Shown in pieces: positions 29,718 through 40,911 of a stretch of DNA of 64,000 nt (positions are counted from its first letter, which is position 1; every line of letters starts with the position of its first letter). The translations under genes were made by a program, and so were the position numbers. The notes under the pieces were generated by a model. The model was given only the letters and a program-made list of their open reading frames with translations, had not been told where the DNA came from and searched no databases. Origin of the DNA: Marinobacter persicus (GTDB lineage: Bacteria; Pseudomonadota; Gammaproteobacteria; Pseudomonadales; Oleiphilaceae); contig NZ_PTIV01000001.1 of assembly GCF_002934325.1 (NCBI RefSeq), positions 1 through 64,000 of the forward strand, in the 5' to 3' direction.

Positions 29718-31034
29718 ATGATCACCCCGGAACTGCTTGCCCCCGCTGGCACCCCCGACCATCTCGAAACCGCCTTTGCCTACGGCGCCGATGCGGTCTA
29801 TGCCGGCCAGCCACGCTACTCACTACGAGTACGCAACAATAGTTTCAAGGATGTTGCAGCCCTGGGCGCGGGCATAGAGCGGGCTCACGAGCTGGGTAAG
29901 CAGTTCTACCTCGTCTCCAACATCGCGCCCCACAACGACAAGGTGCGCAGCTATCTGCGGGACCTGGCGCCGGTACTGGAGCTCAAACCCGACGCCCTGA
30001 TCATGTCCGACCCCGGCCTGATCATGCTGGTGCGGGAAAACTGGCCGGACCAGCCCATTCATCTGTCGGTCCAGGCCAACGCCGTGAACTGGGCCACCGT
30101 GGAATTCTGGCGCCGCCAGGGCGTGAGCCGGGTGATCCTGTCCCGGGAACTGGCGCTGGAGGAAATCCGCACCATCCGCGAGAAAGTGCCGGAAATGGAG
30201 CTGGAAGTATTCGTACACGGCGCCCTGTGCATGGCCTACTCCGGCCGCTGTCTGCTGTCCGGCTACATGAACCACCGCGACGCCAACCAGGGCGCCTGCA
30301 CCAACGCCTGCCGCTGGAACTATAAAGAGGTAGCCCACAGCCACGACCAGACCGGCGACCTGATTGCCAGCACCGCCGACGCCGTCCAGGAATTCGAGCC
30401 CAAGGAAATCCTGCTGGAAGAGCCCAACCGCCCCGGCGGCTATATCCCGGCCTACGAGGACGAACACGGCACCTACATCATGAACTCCAAGGACCTGCGC
30501 GCCGTACAACACGTGGCGGAACTGGTCAAAATGGGCGTGCACTCGCTGAAAATCGAAGGCCGCACCAAGAGCACCTACTACGTGGCCCGCACCACCCAGG
30601 TGTATCGCAAGGCCATTGATGACGCCATGGCCGGCAAGCCCTTCGACATGGGCATGATGGACCAGCTCGAGGCCCTGTCGAACCGTGGCTACACCGAAGG
30701 CTTCCTGCGCCGCCACGTGCCGCAGGAATACCAGACCTACGAACAGGGCTCATCGTTCCTGGGTACCCAGCAGGTGGTGGGCACCGTTGTTGAGCGCGAT
30801 GAGCAGTGGCTGACCATTGACGTGAAAAACAAGTTCGCCCCGGGCGACCAGCTGGAACTGGTCAACCCCGCAGGCAACCTGCGGTTCTCGGCTGACATTA
30901 TGGAAAACCGCAAGGGCGAGCGTATGGAATACGCGCCGGGTAGTGGTCACGTTGTGCGCATCCCGGCCCCCGAGGGACTCCCGGAATCGCTGGCGCACAG
31001 CTATTTGACTCGGATCTTACCGGAGAATAACTAA
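29718..31034 (+). CDS. trhP: U32 family tRNA hydroxylation protein TrhP (YegQ)
   Basis: Peptidase-U32-like iron-sulfur protein (438 residues; YegQ size) required with prephenate for 5-hydroxyuridine at tRNA position 34. It starts with MITPELLAPAGTPDHLETAFAYGADAVYAG split near residue 25 and has the cysteine-rich core around GRCLLSGYMNHRDANQGAC and TNACRW, followed by SLKIEGRTKSTYYVA. The start ATG at 29718 follows CGGAGACACC; the longer frame upstream reads through a leader region. A long inverted-repeat element follows the stop. Confidence 0.92.
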   Translation: MITPELLAPAGTPDHLETAFAYGADAVYAGQPRYSLRVRNNSFKDVAALGAGIERAHELGKQFYLVSNIAPHNDKVRSYLRDLAPVLELKPDALIMSDPGLIMLVRENWPDQPIHLSVQANAVNWATVEFWRRQGVSRVILSRELALEEIRTIREKVPEMELEVFVHGALCMAYSGRCLLSGYMNHRDANQGACTNACRWNYKEVAHSHDQTGDLIASTADAVQEFEPKEILLEEPNRPGGYIPAYEDEHGTYIMNSKDLRAVQHVAELVKMGVHSLKIEGRTKSTYYVARTTQVYRKAIDDAMAGKPFDMGMMDQLEALSNRGYTEGFLRRHVPQEYQTYEQGSSFLGTQQVVGTVVERDEQWLTIDVKNKFAPGDQLELVNPAGNLRFSADIMENRKGERMEYAPGSGHVVRIPAPEGLPESLAHSYLTRILPENN

Positions 31035-31043
31035 CAGCCATGG

Positions 31044-31202
31044 GAGCAGGCGGGTAGGCCTTTCCAAAACTGTCTGCAGCCAGGGATGGCTGCAGTTGAG
31101 CTTACGACCGCCATGGATGGCGGAAGTGCAGATTTTGCAGGAGCAAAAATCTGCCATGGACGTACTCGCGGGCGTGTTTTGGAAAGGCCTGCCCGCCTGC
31201 TC
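31044..31202 (+). repeat. Long-inverted-repeat element A (between trhP and sufB)
   Basis: A 27-base left arm (31044-31070) and right arm (31176-31202) match at 26 positions as inverted repeats; the one difference would be a G-U pair in RNA. The 105-base interior carries three hairpins: CTGCAGCC/GGCTGCAG (31074-31095), CCGCCA/TGGCGG and GCAGATTTT/AAAATCTGC. The core text TGTCTGCAGC ... GGATGG ... TTGAGCTTAC is shared with element C, and GCCATGGACGTA resembles element B. The gap 31035-31374 holds only this element and the suf promoter. Confidence 0.85.
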
Positions 31203-31269
31203 ATAGCACAGAGGGGTTAAAATGGGGCTATCACCCTGATTAATGTATACTCAGCGCAAGCCCAATTTA

Positions 31270-31302
31270 ATACCTGACTAATTTACTCTGGTATTGTATA
31301 AT
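31270..31302 (+). promoter_or_regulatory. suf promoter with IscR type-1-like site
   Basis: The 25 bases 31270-31294 match the IscR type-1 consensus (ATASYYGACT...AGTC...STAT) at 23 positions. They overlap a -35-like CTGACT (31274-31279), and a perfect TATAAT lies 17 bp downstream (31297-31302). IscR with a 2Fe-2S cluster would therefore repress sufB transcription, which would rise under iron-sulfur stress. sufB starts 72 bases after the -10. Confidence 0.8.
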
Positions 31303-31374
31303 CACTCGCCAGAATGCACGGGACCGGCCTGACAACGAGCCGGCCCACGATGAGAGAATAACGGAGCAACGATC

Positions 31375-32823
<1,449 letters not shown>

Positions 32824-32852
32824 CAGGACAGCAAGCACAACAGTATCGCGGA

Positions 32853-32956
32853 AGCCGTCGGGGTGGCCCTTCCGGGATCGTCAAAATCAGGGATGATTTT
32901 GTCGAGCGTACATGGACGTATTCACAGCGTATCCCGGAAGGGCCACCCCGACGGCT
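32853..32956 (+). repeat. Long-inverted-repeat element B (inside the suf operon)
   Basis: Left arm 32853-32878 and right arm 32931-32956 are perfect 26-base inverted repeats. The 52-base interior begins with a hairpin CAAAATCA-GGGA-TGATTTTG (32882-32901), then TCGAGCGTACATGGACGTA and TTCACAGCGT before the right arm. The last stretch is almost identical to the interior of element C. It sits between sufB and sufC, in the direction of transcription. Confidence 0.88.
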
Positions 32957-33035
32957 GACTCACCCAAGGTCGAGGCCTGTAGTCACAAGGGTGAGCACAA
33001 GAATTCAGACGGATAAAACGAGAGAGACGCCACAA

Positions 33036-33800
33036 ATGCTGAGCATCAAAAACCTGCACGCATCCGTTGAGGACAAAGAAATCCTCAAGGGCATCAACCT
33101 GGAGATCAAGGCCGGCGAAGTTCACGCCATCATGGGTCCGAACGGCTCCGGCAAGAGTACCCTGTCACAGGTTCTGGCAGGCAACGAAGCATTTGAAGTT
33201 ACCAGCGGCGAAGTCACCCTGAACGGCGAAAACCTGCTGGACCTGGAAACCGAAGAGCGTGCCCGCGAAGGCATCTTCCTGGCGTTCCAGTACCCGGTGG
33301 AAATCCCGGGCGTGAGCAACCTGCAGTTCCTGCGCACCGCCGTGAACGCCATGCGCCAGCACCGTGGCGAAGAAGAGATGAACGCCGCCGAGTTCATGAA
33401 GCTCGCCCGCGAAGTCTCCAAGCAGGTGGACCTGGACCCGTCGTTCCTCAAGCGCGGCGTGAACGAAGGCTTCTCCGGCGGCGAGAAGAAGCGTAACGAG
33501 ATCCTCCAGGCCCTGCTGCTTCAGCCGAAGCTGGCCATCCTGGACGAAACCGACTCCGGCCTGGACATCGACGCCCTGAAAGTCGTGTCCGACGGCGTCA
33601 ACGCCCTGCGCTCGGAAGATCGCGCCATTTTGATGGTGACCCACTACCAGCGCCTGCTGAACCACATCGTACCGGATTACGTGCACGTGCTGGCCGGCGG
33701 CAGGATCATCAAGTCCGGCGGCCGCGAACTGGCGCTGGAACTGGAAGAGAAAGGTTACGGCTGGTTGGGTATCAAAGACGAAGAAGAAGCCAGCAACTGA
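33036..33800 (+). CDS. sufC: Fe-S assembly ATPase SufC
   Basis: ABC-type ATPase (254 residues) powering the SufBCD scaffold. Walker A is MGPNGSGKST, the signature is GFSGGEKKR, Walker B is LAILDETDSGLD. The ATG at 33036 follows GAGAGACGCC. The open frame extends upstream into element B but without a start signal. sufD follows after 14 bases. Confidence 0.97.
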   Translation: MLSIKNLHASVEDKEILKGINLEIKAGEVHAIMGPNGSGKSTLSQVLAGNEAFEVTSGEVTLNGENLLDLETEERAREGIFLAFQYPVEIPGVSNLQFLRTAVNAMRQHRGEEEMNAAEFMKLAREVSKQVDLDPSFLKRGVNEGFSGGEKKRNEILQALLLQPKLAILDETDSGLDIDALKVVSDGVNALRSEDRAILMVTHYQRLLNHIVPDYVHVLAGGRIIKSGGRELALELEEKGYGWLGIKDEEEASN

Positions 33801-33814
33801 TTGGAGGTCGCGGA

Positions 33815-35101
33815 ATGAAACAAGCACCCACGCTTTCCAGCGCCTTCCTGCACCCGGCCTGTGATCAACTGCCGGAACCCCTGCTGGCGCTGCGCAAACA
33901 GCGGGCGAGTACATTGGTGGACATGCCAATGCCGACCCGCAAAACGGAAAACTGGAAATACTCGGCCAAGTACCTGAAGCTGGACGACGAGATGGCCATC
34001 TCGCTGCCCAACGAGGGCAAAACTGGCAACAGCCTGGCGGTGCCCGGCTACAAGGTGGTATTCATCAATGGCGTGATGGTGCCCGAGGCCAGCGAGTTTC
34101 CGGACATGGACGGCATTGCCATCAAGCGCTTTGGCGACCTCAGCATCGACGAGGCCAGCGCCCTGTCGCTGCAGTTGGGCTCAACACTGGATCCGAAACG
34201 CACCCAGTTCGCCCATCTCAACGGCGCCCGCTTTGAAGATGGCCTGCTGATCAGCCTGAAGCCCGGCGCGGTGCTGGACCAGCCGCTGTTTATCATCCAC
34301 GAGACCTGGGGCGATGCGCCCGGCTCGGCCTATCCGCGTATTTTCGTGGATGCCGGCGCCAACAGCCAGATGACCCTGGTGGAGGAATACATCTCCAGTG
34401 GTGATGCCTCCCTGCTGGCCAACACCGTGACCGAGTTCGACCTGGCCCACGGCGCCAACATCACCAGCATTCGCCTGAACATGGAAGGCGAGAACGTGCA
34501 GCACATTGGCGCCACCGGCGTGGTGCAGCAGCGCAGCTCCCGCTTTGAAAGCCACTGCGTGGGCTTTGGCGGCCCTCTTCGCCGGCACGACTTGCAGGTG
34601 CGCCTGGAAGGCGAAGGTGGCGAGTGCAAGCTCAATGGCGTGGTGGTCACCCAGGGCAAGCAGCATTACGACAACCACACCTGCATTGACCACGTCGCGG
34701 CCCACTGCAACAGCGAGGAGACCTACCGCAACATCGCGGCGGACAAGTCCCACGCGGTATTCAACGGCCGGATTCATATCCACCCGGACGCCCAGAAGTC
34801 CAACGCGGATATGAACAACAAAAACCTGTTGCTGAACAGTGGCGCGGAAATCGACACCAAGCCGGAACTGGAAATCTACGCGGACGACGTGAAGTGCGCC
34901 CATGGCGCCACCATTGGCCAGCTTGACGAGATATCCCTGTTCTACCTGGTTTCCCGGGGCATTGGCCGCCGCCAGGCCAACGTGCTGCTGACCATGGCGT
35001 TCATCAACGAACTGGTCGAGCAGATTCCTGTCGAAGCCGTACGTGAAACCGCCCAGATGCGGTTGAATGAATTCTTCGAGCAAACCTTCCAGGAGGCCTG
35101 A
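33815..35101 (+). CDS. sufD: Fe-S assembly protein SufD
   Basis: SufB paralogue (428 residues) forming the heteromeric scaffold SufBC2D, needed for iron entry. Conserved parts include RKTENWKYS near the N-terminus, a beta-helix middle, the conserved KCAHGATIGQLDEISLFYL region (preceded by Val) and SRGIGRRQA. Ribosome site TTGGAGG. sufS begins five bases after the stop. Confidence 0.96.
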   Translation: MKQAPTLSSAFLHPACDQLPEPLLALRKQRASTLVDMPMPTRKTENWKYSAKYLKLDDEMAISLPNEGKTGNSLAVPGYKVVFINGVMVPEASEFPDMDGIAIKRFGDLSIDEASALSLQLGSTLDPKRTQFAHLNGARFEDGLLISLKPGAVLDQPLFIIHETWGDAPGSAYPRIFVDAGANSQMTLVEEYISSGDASLLANTVTEFDLAHGANITSIRLNMEGENVQHIGATGVVQQRSSRFESHCVGFGGPLRRHDLQVRLEGEGGECKLNGVVVTQGKQHYDNHTCIDHVAAHCNSEETYRNIAADKSHAVFNGRIHIHPDAQKSNADMNNKNLLLNSGAEIDTKPELEIYADDVKCAHGATIGQLDEISLFYLVSRGIGRRQANVLLTMAFINELVEQIPVEAVRETAQMRLNEFFEQTFQEA

Positions 35102-35106
35102 AGCGA

Positions 35107-36360
<1,254 letters not shown>

Positions 36361-36373
36361 GGGAGGTGGAAAC

Positions 36374-36733
36374 ATGACAGCTGAAGTCTTCACCCCGACC
36401 AACGACGTGAACGTGACCATGAGCCCTGCGGCGGTCAAGCACGTCCGCAAACAACTGGACAAGAAACCGGAAGCCAAGGGCATTCGCCTGGCCATCAAGA
36501 AAAGCGGCTGCTCCGGCTTCAAGTACGAGACCCAGTGGGTGGAAGAAGCCGCCACTGACGACCGTATTTTCACCATCGACGGCGTGGATGTGTTCGTGAA
36601 AGAAGAGCACCTGCCGCTGGTGAACGGAATCGAAATCGACTTTGTCACCGAGGGCGTGAACTCCCTGTTCCGCTTCCACAACCCCAATGCCACGGCCGAA
36701 TGCGGGTGTGGTGAGAGTTTCACGGTGGCGTAA
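36374..36733 (+). CDS. sufA: A-type Fe-S carrier SufA (HesB/IscA family)
   Basis: Small (119 residues) A-type carrier delivering Fe-S clusters to apoproteins. The three conserved cysteines are in KKSGCSGFKYE and ECGCGESF. The ATG at 36374 follows GGGAGGTGG. Its place after sufS instead of first in the operon differs from E. coli sufABCDSE. Confidence 0.93.
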   Translation: MTAEVFTPTNDVNVTMSPAAVKHVRKQLDKKPEAKGIRLAIKKSGCSGFKYETQWVEEAATDDRIFTIDGVDVFVKEEHLPLVNGIEIDFVTEGVNSLFRFHNPNATAECGCGESFTVA

Positions 36734-36757
36734 AGCTTTAAGAAGGGCTGATTGAGT

Positions 36758-37300
36758 ATGCAAGAACGGGAAGTCGTCCTGACCAAGCGCGAAGTGGAGG
36801 CACGGCTGGTGCCCTCCGGCACGGAAATCATGATTCCGTCGGACACCTTCGTGACCATCACCCAGTCCCTTGGTGGCACCTTCACTGTCGCGGTGAACGG
36901 CAACCTGGCCCGCGTTGAAGGCCATGATGCTGACGCCTTGGGCAAGAAGCCACTGGAGAGCAGCTTCGAGACCCCGGAAGACGGCACCATCAACGAAAAC
37001 CAGGTCTGGGAAGCCATGCGCAACGCCTACGACCCGGAAATCCCGGTCAACGTGGTGGACCTGGGCCTCATCTACGAGTGCAAGATTGAAAACGGCACCG
37101 AGGACGGCAACCACGTTTACATCAAGATGACCCTGACCGCCGCTGGCTGCGGCATGGGCCCGGTAATCACCGAAGACGTGAAGCGCAAGGTGGAGCACGT
37201 GCCCAATGTGGACAAGGTCACGGTGGAACTGACCTTTGATCCGCCCTGGAGTAACGATATGCTGACCGACGAAGCAAAGCTCGAACTCGGAATGCTTTAA
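36758..37300 (+). CDS. sufT: Fe-S maturation protein SufT (MIP18/DUF59 family)
   Basis: A 180-residue accessory Fe-S factor. The C-terminal MIP18-like domain contains NAYDPEIPVNVVDLGLIY and the TLTAAGCGMGP motif with the conserved Cys; the N-terminal SufT extension (about residues 1-80) is present. Start chosen at ATG 36758; TTG 36752 is four bases from AAGGG and is an alternative. Lies in the suf operon between sufA and sufE. Confidence 0.9.
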   Translation: MQEREVVLTKREVEARLVPSGTEIMIPSDTFVTITQSLGGTFTVAVNGNLARVEGHDADALGKKPLESSFETPEDGTINENQVWEAMRNAYDPEIPVNVVDLGLIYECKIENGTEDGNHVYIKMTLTAAGCGMGPVITEDVKRKVEHVPNVDKVTVELTFDPPWSNDMLTDEAKLELGML

Positions 37301-37351
37301 TCCTTTCCCTTCAGGGAAGAGGGACGATTCATCAACCAGTAACGACGACTT

Positions 37352-37810
37352 ATGACCGCCAGCAAAGAGCAGTTTCTGAACAACCCCCTGGGCCAGAAAA
37401 CCACTCTGGATGAGGTACTTGAGGACTTCGACTTCCTGGACGACTGGGAAGAGCGTTACGCCTACATCATCGACCTGGGCAAGCAACTGCCGGCCTTCCC
37501 GGACGATGAGCGCCTTGAGAAGAACTTCGTGCATGGCTGCCAGAGCCAGGTGTGGCTGATCCACCACTACGATGACGAAAGCGGCAAACTGTTCCTGCTG
37601 ATTGATTCCGACGCCATGATCGTGCGCGGTCTGGCGGCCATCATCCTGGTGGCGCTGAACAACAAGACACCGCGCGAGCTGCTGGCCACCGATATCGACG
37701 AGTTGTTCGAGCGGCTCGACCTCTTCCGCCACATCTCACCCACCCGGGGTAACGGCCTGCGGGCCATGGTGGGCAAGATTCGGGATATTGCGGCCGCCGA
37801 GGCGGCCTGA
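37352..37810 (+). CDS. sufE: Sulfur acceptor SufE
   Basis: Cytoplasmic sulfur-transfer protein (152 residues) taking persulfide from SufS. The catalytic Cys63 is in FVHGCQSQVW, and RGLAAIILVALNNKTP follows as in E. coli SufE. Last gene of the operon; its stop directly abuts the convergent flgT stop. The upstream 51-base gap contains no clear ribosome site beyond GACGACTT. Confidence 0.95.
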   Translation: MTASKEQFLNNPLGQKTTLDEVLEDFDFLDDWEERYAYIIDLGKQLPAFPDDERLEKNFVHGCQSQVWLIHHYDDESGKLFLLIDSDAMIVRGLAAIILVALNNKTPRELLATDIDELFERLDLFRHISPTRGNGLRAMVGKIRDIAAAEAA

Positions 37811-39016
37811 TCACCAGATGATCGCGATGTCATCGCGCTGGATATTCACCTGCCCGCCAACCGTGGGCAGTTGCCCGTTACTGAAATCCGGGTGCACGTT
37901 GTCCAGCGTCACCGATACCCCGGCATCCTGAAGCTCCGGCGTGCTTCCCAGGGCATCGAAATAGCGCCGGCTGCGATACACAGCCAGCTCATCCCCCGGC
38001 CGCAAACCAGCGGTCGCACCGGATTCCAGGGTCACCTTACGGCCATCCACCCGGGCAATACGGGTCATGAACGGCTGACACTCCAGAGCGCCGTCTACCT
38101 CTTCGGCCATCTGGTCCATGACTTCCGTTACAGCGCTGCCCCATTTGGACTTTTCAAATCCCGCCGAACCAAAACCTCCGCTACCATTACCATCCGGGCT
38201 CCAGTCGGCCGACGTGGCAAAGCGGTTCTGATAGATAACCGAACCGCTGAATCCGTCGAATACCATCAGATCCACTTCAAACCGACGGTCATTATCGGAG
38301 ATGCCAATACCCCGTTGCATGCGATCCACAATGGATGAGCCCCAGGCGCTGGGATCCGCCAGTCCAATGTCCCGTATCACACCAGACACCACAAACTGAG
38401 CGCCAAGCTCGCGGGCCACCTGGACAACGTTCGTTAAGCGGTTGCTTGCCAGGTTGCTTTGTGAAGTCGGCGCATCGGGCACGTTGTCAAACAACTGCAA
38501 GTGGCTGCTGGCCAACACCTGCAACCGCCCCTGCTCTTGCAAACGGGTCACCAGCGCCTGAGGCAGTTTCTGGCCGGCGTCATCCACCGTCGGGCTACCA
38601 CCCTGCCCTGAGCCAAGAATAGGGAAGCCCGTCACCGCAACCCGTTTGCGCAATCCCGAGGCCGCACCGGCCTTGCAGGTAGCACTGCCCCCCACATCCT
38701 CGGACACTTCAGCCCTGACAATCACCCGTAGCAGATTGCCGCTACGATACTCATCAACCACGGTTGCGTTACGAACCTGTGCCATGGCGGACACTTCGGT
38801 GCGAGAGTTCACCAGTTCGCCGTTTTCCATCTCATCCCGGGCACTGACCCTGGCATCGTATTGCAAGGCCAGGTCCCGCATGGCGGCTTTCCTGGCTTCA
38901 ACACGGGCCTGGTCAATGTTGTCTTCCTGAATGGTGGCATGCCCAACACCTTCGAGCACAACGGCCTCGGCCAGCCCGGAACACACCACCAGAAGCAGAC
39001 ACATCAGATATTTCAT
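37811..39016 (-). CDS. flgT: Flagellar assembly protein FlgT-like
   Basis: Exported protein of 401 residues, signal peptide cleaved near AEA. It has the FlgT layout: N-terminal domain with the QARVEARKAAMRDLALQ helix, a middle domain of TolB-N/CsgG-like type (VAVTGFPILG, ARELGAQFVVSGVIRDIG), and a C-terminal SH3-like domain (VTLESGATAGLRPGDELAVYR). In Vibrio FlgT builds the H ring of sheathed or sodium-driven flagella. It follows flgP on the same strand; no other flagellar gene is in the window. Confidence 0.85.
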   Translation of the reverse strand: MKYLMCLLLVVCSGLAEAVVLEGVGHATIQEDNIDQARVEARKAAMRDLALQYDARVSARDEMENGELVNSRTEVSAMAQVRNATVVDEYRSGNLLRVIVRAEVSEDVGGSATCKAGAASGLRKRVAVTGFPILGSGQGGSPTVDDAGQKLPQALVTRLQEQGRLQVLASSHLQLFDNVPDAPTSQSNLASNRLTNVVQVARELGAQFVVSGVIRDIGLADPSAWGSSIVDRMQRGIGISDNDRRFEVDLMVFDGFSGSVIYQNRFATSADWSPDGNGSGGFGSAGFEKSKWGSAVTEVMDQMAEEVDGALECQPFMTRIARVDGRKVTLESGATAGLRPGDELAVYRSRRYFDALGSTPELQDAGVSVTLDNVHPDFSNGQLPTVGGQVNIQRDDIAIIW

Positions 39017-39046
39017 AGCTCTCTCACAAGCTGTGCCTTTGGCACA

Positions 39047-39577
39047 TCAATCAAGGTAATACAGTGAATCAGCCGAACGGGCTTCCAGATCGCCCACACG
39101 GTCATTGTACTTGGGCACCGGCAGCGGGCAGGTATCAAGCACCTTGTCATCCGCCACACCAGCGGCACACTCCAGAAATTCCGGCTCCAGCTTCAGCTCC
39201 ATCACGGTTTCAACAACGCCATCGCTGTGCTCGGTCACCGAAATGACTTTGGCGCCGCGCACGTAGCTGTCTACATAGGTCCGAAAACTGTCACTCTGCA
39301 ATACAAAATCGCTGACGGTGGAGCTTCCGAACACTACGGTGCCGTAAACCCGCTCTGCCAGGTTCCGGTAGGCATCGAGCTGAGACGCGCGTCGAGCCAG
39401 CAGCCGCTTACGGGTGTCGGACCGGTCTTCCTCGACGTCCTCATAGGTCCCGTAACCGCTGACCCGCACCGTTACCGGCTCCAGTTCCGGTTTGGCCTGC
39501 TCCTCGCTATTCTGGCTGGACGCACAACCAGTGAGAACCACTGCCAGAAACGCAACAAGACTCCAGCGCAACATCAT
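39047..39577 (-). CDS. flgP: FlgP-like outer-membrane lipoprotein (LPP20 family)
   Basis: A 176-residue lipoprotein with signal peptide and lipobox VLTGC (Cys17). The mature part has the LPP20/FlgP motif RARRASQLDAYRNLAE-like stretch (ARRASQLDAYRNLAERVYG) and SYVRGAKVISV. FlgP forms basal disks around the flagellar motor in Vibrio and Campylobacter. ATG 39577 follows AGGAAT; ATG 39574 is equally possible. It precedes flgT by 30 bases and is probably in one unit with it. Confidence 0.83.
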   Translation of the reverse strand: MMLRWSLVAFLAVVLTGCASSQNSEEQAKPELEPVTVRVSGYGTYEDVEEDRSDTRKRLLARRASQLDAYRNLAERVYGTVVFGSSTVSDFVLQSDSFRTYVDSYVRGAKVISVTEHSDGVVETVMELKLEPEFLECAAGVADDKVLDTCPLPVPKYNDRVGDLEARSADSLYYLD

Positions 39578-39779
39578 TATTCCTGCTCCAAAATTCATTT
39601 TTGATCACCATGAAAAAATCACGCCAACGTCCTCAGGCCCATGATTTACGGAACAATCCATATAACCTTAATCAGCCAGCCATAGCCAGGAAACCGGAAG
39701 TGGCAATAATTTGCCTCCCCTGGTGCCAGCCGGGATAATCAGGCGCAGAACCTTAAGCACCACACAGGACACCCCTTGC

Positions 39780-40892
39780 ATGCAAATCTATCTGGTCGGC
39801 GGCGCCGTTCGTGACAAACTCCTGGGCCTGGAAGTCAAGGACCACGACTGGGTAGTGGTCGGGGCCACCCCTGACGAGATGCTGGCACGGGGTTTCAAAC
39901 AGGTGGGTGCCGACTTCCCCGTGTTCCTGCATCCGAAGACCAACGAGGAATACGCCCTCGCCCGCACCGAGCGCAAGGAAGGCCAGGGTTATCATGGCTT
40001 TAGCGTTTATAGTGCTCCGGATGTCACCCTGGAGGACGATCTCAAGCGCCGGGATCTTACCATCAATGCTATGGCCGAAGACGATAATGGCGAACTGGTG
40101 GACCCGTTCAACGGCCATGAAGATCTGGAAAACCGGACCCTTCGACACGTGTCCGAGGCGTTTTGCGAAGACCCCTTGCGCATCCTTCGCACCGCCCGCT
40201 TCGCCGCCCGGCTGGCGCCCAAGGGCTTTACCGTGTGCCCGGAAACCCACGCCCTGATGCAACGGATGGTCAGCGAGGGTGAACTGGAGCACCTGGCGCC
40301 GGAGCGGGTATGGCAGGAAATCCAGCGTGCCCTGCACGAACGGGCACCCACGGTGTTCTTTGAACTGCTTCAGGAGCTGGGGGCACTGGCCCCGCTTATC
40401 CCGGAGCTGTCGGCACCAGAGCCCCTGGCAACCGGGCTCAAGGCCCTGGCCTGTATCGACGACCGCGCTGGCACCACCGACCAGCGCTTCGCCGCCCTGC
40501 TCTCGGCCCTGCCTGAAACCGCTGCCGAACAGCGTGCCAGCGCCATGAAGGCCCCCAACAATTGCCGGGACATGGCCCGACTGGCCAGCCATTTCACTGA
40601 AAACCTGGAGAACGCTGGCAGCGAAGGGCTCACTGCTAAACAGATCATGGCGCTATTGAACCAGGCCGACGTGTGGCGCAAGCCCGAGCGCTTCGAATTG
40701 CTGCTACAGACCCTGGCCTGCACAACCTCCCAGGCCCAACGGCCAGCCATCGATCAACTGCGTGCGGCGGTCAACGCCGCCAGCGGTGTTTCAGCAAAAG
40801 ATTTGATGGCGCAGGGCTACAAGGGTAAAACACTGGGTGAAGCTATTCACCGAGAAAGGCTGACGCAGATAACGCAAGCTTTGAACCACTGA
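39780..40892 (+). CDS. cca: CCA tRNA nucleotidyltransferase without HD domain
   Basis: Adds or repairs the 3' CCA of tRNAs. The 370-residue protein has the class II head [10 protein letters not shown], the metal Asp pair in [15 protein letters not shown]-like [11 protein letters not shown] and the [16 protein letters not shown] neck. The C-terminal part lacks the His-Asp motif of the HD phosphohydrolase found in E. coli CCA (412 residues), so it is probably the monofunctional type. ATG 39780 follows AGGACACC. Confidence 0.93.
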   Translation: MQIYLVGGAVRDKLLGLEVKDHDWVVVGATPDEMLARGFKQVGADFPVFLHPKTNEEYALARTERKEGQGYHGFSVYSAPDVTLEDDLKRRDLTINAMAEDDNGELVDPFNGHEDLENRTLRHVSEAFCEDPLRILRTARFAARLAPKGFTVCPETHALMQRMVSEGELEHLAPERVWQEIQRALHERAPTVFFELLQELGALAPLIPELSAPEPLATGLKALACIDDRAGTTDQRFAALLSALPETAAEQRASAMKAPNNCRDMARLASHFTENLENAGSEGLTAKQIMALLNQADVWRKPERFELLLQTLACTTSQAQRPAIDQLRAAVNAASGVSAKDLMAQGYKGKTLGEAIHRERLTQITQALNH

Positions 40893-40911
40893 CAATAATA
40901 AGGAGCACCCC

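Noticed and set aside
39701..39720. Sigma-54 promoter-like TGGCAATAATTTGC upstream of cca
   Set aside because: The GG-to-GC spacing is one base too short, and it points towards cca rather than the flagellar genes.
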